Assembly: GCA_012522285.1 (NCBI GenBank)
Contig: JAAYKS010000017.1
Location: 1 to 8,551 of the forward strand
Length of the DNA stretch: 8,551 nucleotides
Direction: 5' to 3'
From: Clostridiaceae bacterium
GTDB lineage: Bacteria; Bacillota; Clostridia; Saccharofermentanales; UBA5734
The notes below the pieces were generated by a model. That model had not been told where the DNA came from and did not search any database. It saw only the letters and a list, made by a program, of their open reading frames with translations. Below are positions 6,285-8,551 of this stretch, in pieces (within the stretch, counting starts at the first letter, position 1; every line of letters begins with the position of its first letter). The position numbers were made by a program, and so were the translations under genes.

Positions 6285-6290
6285 CTCCCT
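6285..6290 (-). promoter_or_regulatory. Ribosome binding site deciding the GTG start of the methyltransferase
   Basis: AGGGAG on the minus strand lies 7 nt before GTG (6275-6277). The upstream in-frame ATG (6302-6304) has only weak purine content in front of it. Confidence 0.6.
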
Positions 6291-6319
6291 GAGGCGAGTG
6301 TCATGGCACTTCTGCGGGC

Positions 6320-6328
6320 AGTATAGCA
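6320..6328 (-). promoter_or_regulatory. Candidate extended -10 promoter of the methyltransferase gene
   Basis: TGCTATACT on the minus strand combines a TGn extension with TATACT (five of six matches). No convincing -35 is seen at 16-18 nt, as is usual for extended -10 promoters. Transcription would begin near 6313, in line with use of the GTG at 6277. Confidence 0.45.
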
Positions 6329-6334
6329 TGCAGG

Positions 6335-6363
6335 CTGAAAACTGGTGTTACCTGTGGTATGAT
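6335..6363 (+). promoter_or_regulatory. Promoter of the AbrB-ABC operon
   Basis: CTGAAA (6335-6340, four of six) and TATGAT (6358-6363, five of six) are 17 nt apart, and TGG precedes the -10 as an extended element. Transcription would begin near 6370, about 50 nt before the ATG at 6420. The -35 lies only about 6 nt from the extended -10 of the divergent methyltransferase promoter, so a regulator bound here could affect both genes. Confidence 0.6.
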
Positions 6364-6419
6364 CGGTGCGATAAGTTGGAAAAGTAGGAAAACTGAACCG
6401 CTCGAATGGAGGGCTCCCT

Positions 6420-6662
6420 ATGGCAACCACATCCAAAGAGACCCCGGCCGGCCGCTTTATGGCCACCGTCCGCGTCGGCGAAAAGGGACAGAGCGTCATT
6501 CCCAAAGGCGCCCGCGACCTCTTTGACATACAGCCGGGCGACACCCTGCTGTTGCTCGCGGATGTCGACCGCGGCATCGCCATCGTACGAGACGACGTGT
6601 TTCGCAACTTTGCGGACGAGGTGCTCCAGACCCTATCCAACCCACCGGAGGAGTCTTTATGA
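6420..6662 (+). CDS. AbrB/MazE/SpoVT-type DNA-binding protein
   Basis: The 80-residue protein has the swapped-hairpin AbrB fold signature: MATVRVGEKGQSVIPKGARD (14-33) and then DIQPGDTLLLL (37-47), matching the family pattern of a Gly-Gln-Val/Ile-Pro strand followed by a PGD turn. Such proteins dimerise and bind AT-rich or palindromic promoter DNA; some instead act as MazE-like antitoxins. No toxin gene is adjacent: the next gene is an ABC ATPase that starts inside the stop codon (ATGA overlap at 6659-6662). It is therefore more likely a transcriptional regulator of its own transporter operon (inference). The start has GGAGG (6408-6412) at 7 nt spacing; a second in-frame ATG at codon 14 lacks a ribosome site. 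Confidence 0.9.
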   Translation: MATTSKETPAGRFMATVRVGEKGQSVIPKGARDLFDIQPGDTLLLLADVDRGIAIVRDDVFRNFADEVLQTLSNPPEESL

Positions 6663-7393
6663 AATCCGCCATCGTAACACAATCACTCTCAAAGCGATTC
6701 GGAACACGCACCGCAGTCGAATCGCTCGACCTGACGATCGAGGCAGGCGAGTTCTTTGCGCTTCTGGGCCCCAACGGGGCCGGCAAGACCACCACGATCC
6801 GCATGCTGTGTTGTCTGCTCCCGCCCACCGGGGGAGATGCCTGGCTGCTGGGTGACAGTATCCGGACTGCCCCCGCGGCGGTCAAGCAACGGATCGGTAT
6901 TTCCCCCCAGGAGACCGCCGTGGCTCCCAACCTCACCGTACGTGAAAATCTGGAACTCATCGCACGCCTCTATGGCGCTTCCGTGTCCGAGGCGCGCGAT
7001 CGTGCGGACCGGTCGCTTGGCGAACTGGGTTTGGCGGAACGGGCGGGCGATCGCGCAAAATCCCTCTCCGGCGGACTCCAGCGGCGGCTCAGCATCGCCA
7101 TGGCGCTGGTGCCCGACCCGCAGGTGCTGTTTCTCGACGAGCCCACCCTCGGACTGGACGTGCGGGCCCGTCGCGAACTCTGGGAACTGCTGCGAGGATT
7201 CAAGGGAGACAAGACCGTCGTTCTCACCACCCATTACCTCGAGGAAGCCGAAGCACTGTCCGACCGTATCGGTGTGATGCACGAGGGTCGTCTTTGCGCA
7301 CTCGGAACCGCGGAAGAACTGCAGACTCTCACCGGCACAAAGAACTTCGAGGAAGCCTTCCTGCAATTGACCGAAACGGAGGACACCCTATGA
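6659..7393 (+). CDS. ABC transporter ATP-binding protein (ABC-2 type exporter)
   Basis: The 244-residue ATPase subunit has all family motifs: Walker A GPNGAGKT (37-44), Q-loop SPQET with Gln84, signature LSGGLQRR (136-143), Walker B VLFLDEPT (156-163), D-loop GLD (165-167) and H-loop His192 in LTTHYLEEAE. This arrangement is typical of CcmA/drug-resistance-type ATPases such as DrrA, which pair with ABC-2 permeases. The start overlaps the AbrB stop by 4 nt (ATGA) behind a GGAGGAG, and the end overlaps the permease start in the same way, so the three genes are probably translationally coupled. It would power export, with the permease encoded next, of an unknown compound. Confidence 0.95.
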   Translation: MKSAIVTQSLSKRFGTRTAVESLDLTIEAGEFFALLGPNGAGKTTTIRMLCCLLPPTGGDAWLLGDSIRTAPAAVKQRIGISPQETAVAPNLTVRENLELIARLYGASVSEARDRADRSLGELGLAERAGDRAKSLSGGLQRRLSIAMALVPDPQVLFLDEPTLGLDVRARRELWELLRGFKGDKTVVLTTHYLEEAEALSDRIGVMHEGRLCALGTAEELQTLTGTKNFEEAFLQLTETEDTL

Positions 7394-8118
7394 GATACGC
7401 CGCTTTTGCCGCCCGCAACCGCAAAGAGCTCCTGCGCGACCCGTTCAGCTGGGTATTTGGCGTCGGGCTGCCGCTGGTCCTCCTGCTGATCATCAGCGGG
7501 CTCCAGCGCGCCATCGGGCAGGAAATCTTCCGTATCGAACTTTTTGCACCCGGCATCGCGATTTTCGGATTCTCCTTCATTACTCTATTCTCGGGCATGC
7601 TGATCGCCAAGGACCGTGCCAACGCCTTTATTCTCCGGGTGTTCGCCTCTCCCCTGACCGCTGCGGACTATATCGCGGGGTATGCCCTGCCGATGCTTCC
7701 ACTCGGACTCTTGCAGGCTGTCCTCTGTTTTTCAACCGCGGTCGTGCTCGGACTGCGCGTGGATGCGGGCATCCCGCTCGCACTGGTAGCGCTCCTGCCG
7801 GTGATTCTGATGTTTATCGCGCTCGGGCTGCTGCTAGGGTGTCTGTTGTCCGATACCGCGGTCGGAGGGGTCACCTCCATCCTGATCCAGCTGGTCGCGT
7901 TCACGAGCGGGATGTGGTTCGATCTCTCGCTGTTCGGCCCCACGGTACGCGGCATCCTTTACGCGCTGCCTTTCGCGCACGCGCTCGATGCCGCACGTGC
8001 GGCGCTTGCCGGAGATGTGTCAGGCGCCCTGCCCCATGTCGCATGGTGTACAGGATACACCGTGGTTTTGTTCGGACTCGCGATTTGGGTGTTCCGCCGC
8101 CGGATGCGGGGAGAATAA
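7390..8118 (+). CDS. ABC-2 type transporter permease
   Basis: The 242-residue integral membrane protein has about six hydrophobic segments, at roughly 21-39, 52-73, 94-120, 129-153, 159-181 and 217-236, and a cytoplasmic basic tail (FRRRMRGE). The N-terminal RNRKELLRDPFSW before the first segment and the FASPLTAADYIAGY stretch after the second are typical of ABC-2 permeases. The start at 7390 has GGAGG (7378-7382) at 7 nt spacing and overlaps the ATPase stop as ATGA; an upstream ATG at 7294 in the same frame lies inside the ATPase gene and is rejected. With the ATPase it forms a simple exporter; whether it works as a homodimer is not shown. No clear terminator is seen in the 74 nt before the convergent gene. 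Confidence 0.93.
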   Translation: MRYAAFAARNRKELLRDPFSWVFGVGLPLVLLLIISGLQRAIGQEIFRIELFAPGIAIFGFSFITLFSGMLIAKDRANAFILRVFASPLTAADYIAGYALPMLPLGLLQAVLCFSTAVVLGLRVDAGIPLALVALLPVILMFIALGLLLGCLLSDTAVGGVTSILIQLVAFTSGMWFDLSLFGPTVRGILYALPFAHALDAARAALAGDVSGALPHVAWCTGYTVVLFGLAIWVFRRRMRGE

Positions 8119-8192
8119 GCCGGATTGTGTCGATCCGGGAGGAGTAGAAAAATCATCCGTTCCGCCTCCCCGACATAAAGAAGACATCCCGC

Positions 8193-8551
8193 CTACCGCT
8201 TGGCGATCGGGATCTGGATTTCGGTGACATACTCTGATACATCGGACGACTCACCCGGGGTCTTCCAATACAGTTCGCGGTTGGGCCCGACGATGGTGTA
8301 CCCGTTGTCCCCGATCCAGTGCATCAGCGCGGCATAGGTGGACGGCATTTCCTCGTAGGAGCCGGTGTGGACCACCGTGGCCATCTCTCTCACTTCCGGG
8401 AGCATGCGCACCTCGACACGCCCCGCGCCCGGCGCAACCGAAGTGATCGGACTCGCAACCTCGATATCGATCTGGGAATCTTTGTAACCGATATCAAAAA
8501 AGATCGCCGTCAAGGGCGGCATCGCTTTGACATGATTGCGTTCCATCCAGG
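8193..8551 (-). CDS. GyrI-like effector-binding domain, C-terminal part of a probable MerR-family regulator, cut by the right edge
   Basis: The 119 or so visible codons match the later part of the GyrI-like/BmrR-type small-molecule binding domain: PPLTAIFFDIGY, then DIEVASPI, RVEVRMLPE, ATVVHTGSYEEMPSTYAALMHW and NGYTIVGPNRELY, ending EYVTEIQIPIAKR. An ATG at 8546 exists, but it would begin inside the first half of this two-repeat domain, so the gene almost surely continues beyond the window. In many Bacillota this domain is the C-terminus of a MerR-type activator (about 270 residues) that binds amphipathic drugs; a stand-alone GyrI-like protein is the alternative. It is convergent with the ABC operon and 74 nt away, so a role in controlling that exporter is possible but not shown. 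Confidence 0.85.
   Translation of the reverse strand, partial: WMERNHVKAMPPLTAIFFDIGYKDSQIDIEVASPITSVAPGAGRVEVRMLPEVREMATVVHTGSYEEMPSTYAALMHWIGDNGYTIVGPNRELYWKTPGESSDVSEYVTEIQIPIAKR

Noticed and set aside
6420..6662. Toxin-antitoxin module based on the AbrB/MazE fold.
   Set aside because: No toxin-like gene is adjacent; the coupled downstream genes are an ABC ATPase and permease.
6305..6682. Extension of the methyltransferase frame to an ATG at 6682.
   Set aside because: It runs antisense through the AbrB gene and the divergent promoters, and the added sequence looks non-coding.
8120..8138. CCGGAT/ATCCGG hairpin after the ABC permease gene.
   Set aside because: There is a 6-bp stem with a 7-nt loop but no T tract on either strand; it is not supported as a terminator.

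Overview
The window looks like chromosomal DNA from a moderately GC-rich Bacillota (Firmicutes) member, plausibly of the Bacillales/Alicyclobacillaceae type. The phylum-level reading rests on strong AGGAGG-type ribosome binding sites, sigma-A-like promoters with extended -10 (TGn) elements, intrinsic terminators, an S-box (SAM-I) riboswitch, and the AbrB-ABC and BcrA-type ABC gene arrangements. The family-level guess is weak. No tRNA, rRNA, CRISPR array, insertion sequence or phage gene is visible.

Left part (1-2200): a leftward operon encodes a 200-residue membrane-anchored protein followed by a BcrA/LanF-like ABC ATPase that runs off the left edge. Divergent from it is a rightward PAP2-family lipid phosphatase/phosphotransferase gene, ending in a hairpin terminator shared with the convergent gene on its right.

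Middle part (2200-5600), all leftward: a small uncharacterised gene (108 residues) lies behind a complete SAM-I riboswitch with terminator and antiterminator. This is the most noteworthy element in the window, because the controlled protein is not a methionine, cysteine or SAM gene that I recognise. Upstream of it is a large cyclic-di-GMP protein with four PAS domains, a GGDEF domain (catalytic motif and I-site intact) and an HD-GYP domain (motifs intact), with its own sigma-A-like promoter.

Right part (5600-8551): a leftward zinc-ribbon class I SAM-dependent methyltransferase gene is divergent from a rightward three-gene operon. That operon encodes an AbrB/SpoVT-type regulator, an ABC ATPase and an ABC-2 permease, joined by two ATGA overlaps, and probably forms a self-regulated export system. 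The two promoters sit almost back to back. At the right edge is the C-terminal part of a GyrI-like effector-binding protein, probably a MerR-family regulator, convergent with the ABC operon.

The genes form separate units rather than one pathway. The window covers envelope and export functions (two ABC systems, PAP2), signalling (c-di-GMP) and a SAM-responsive gene of unknown function.
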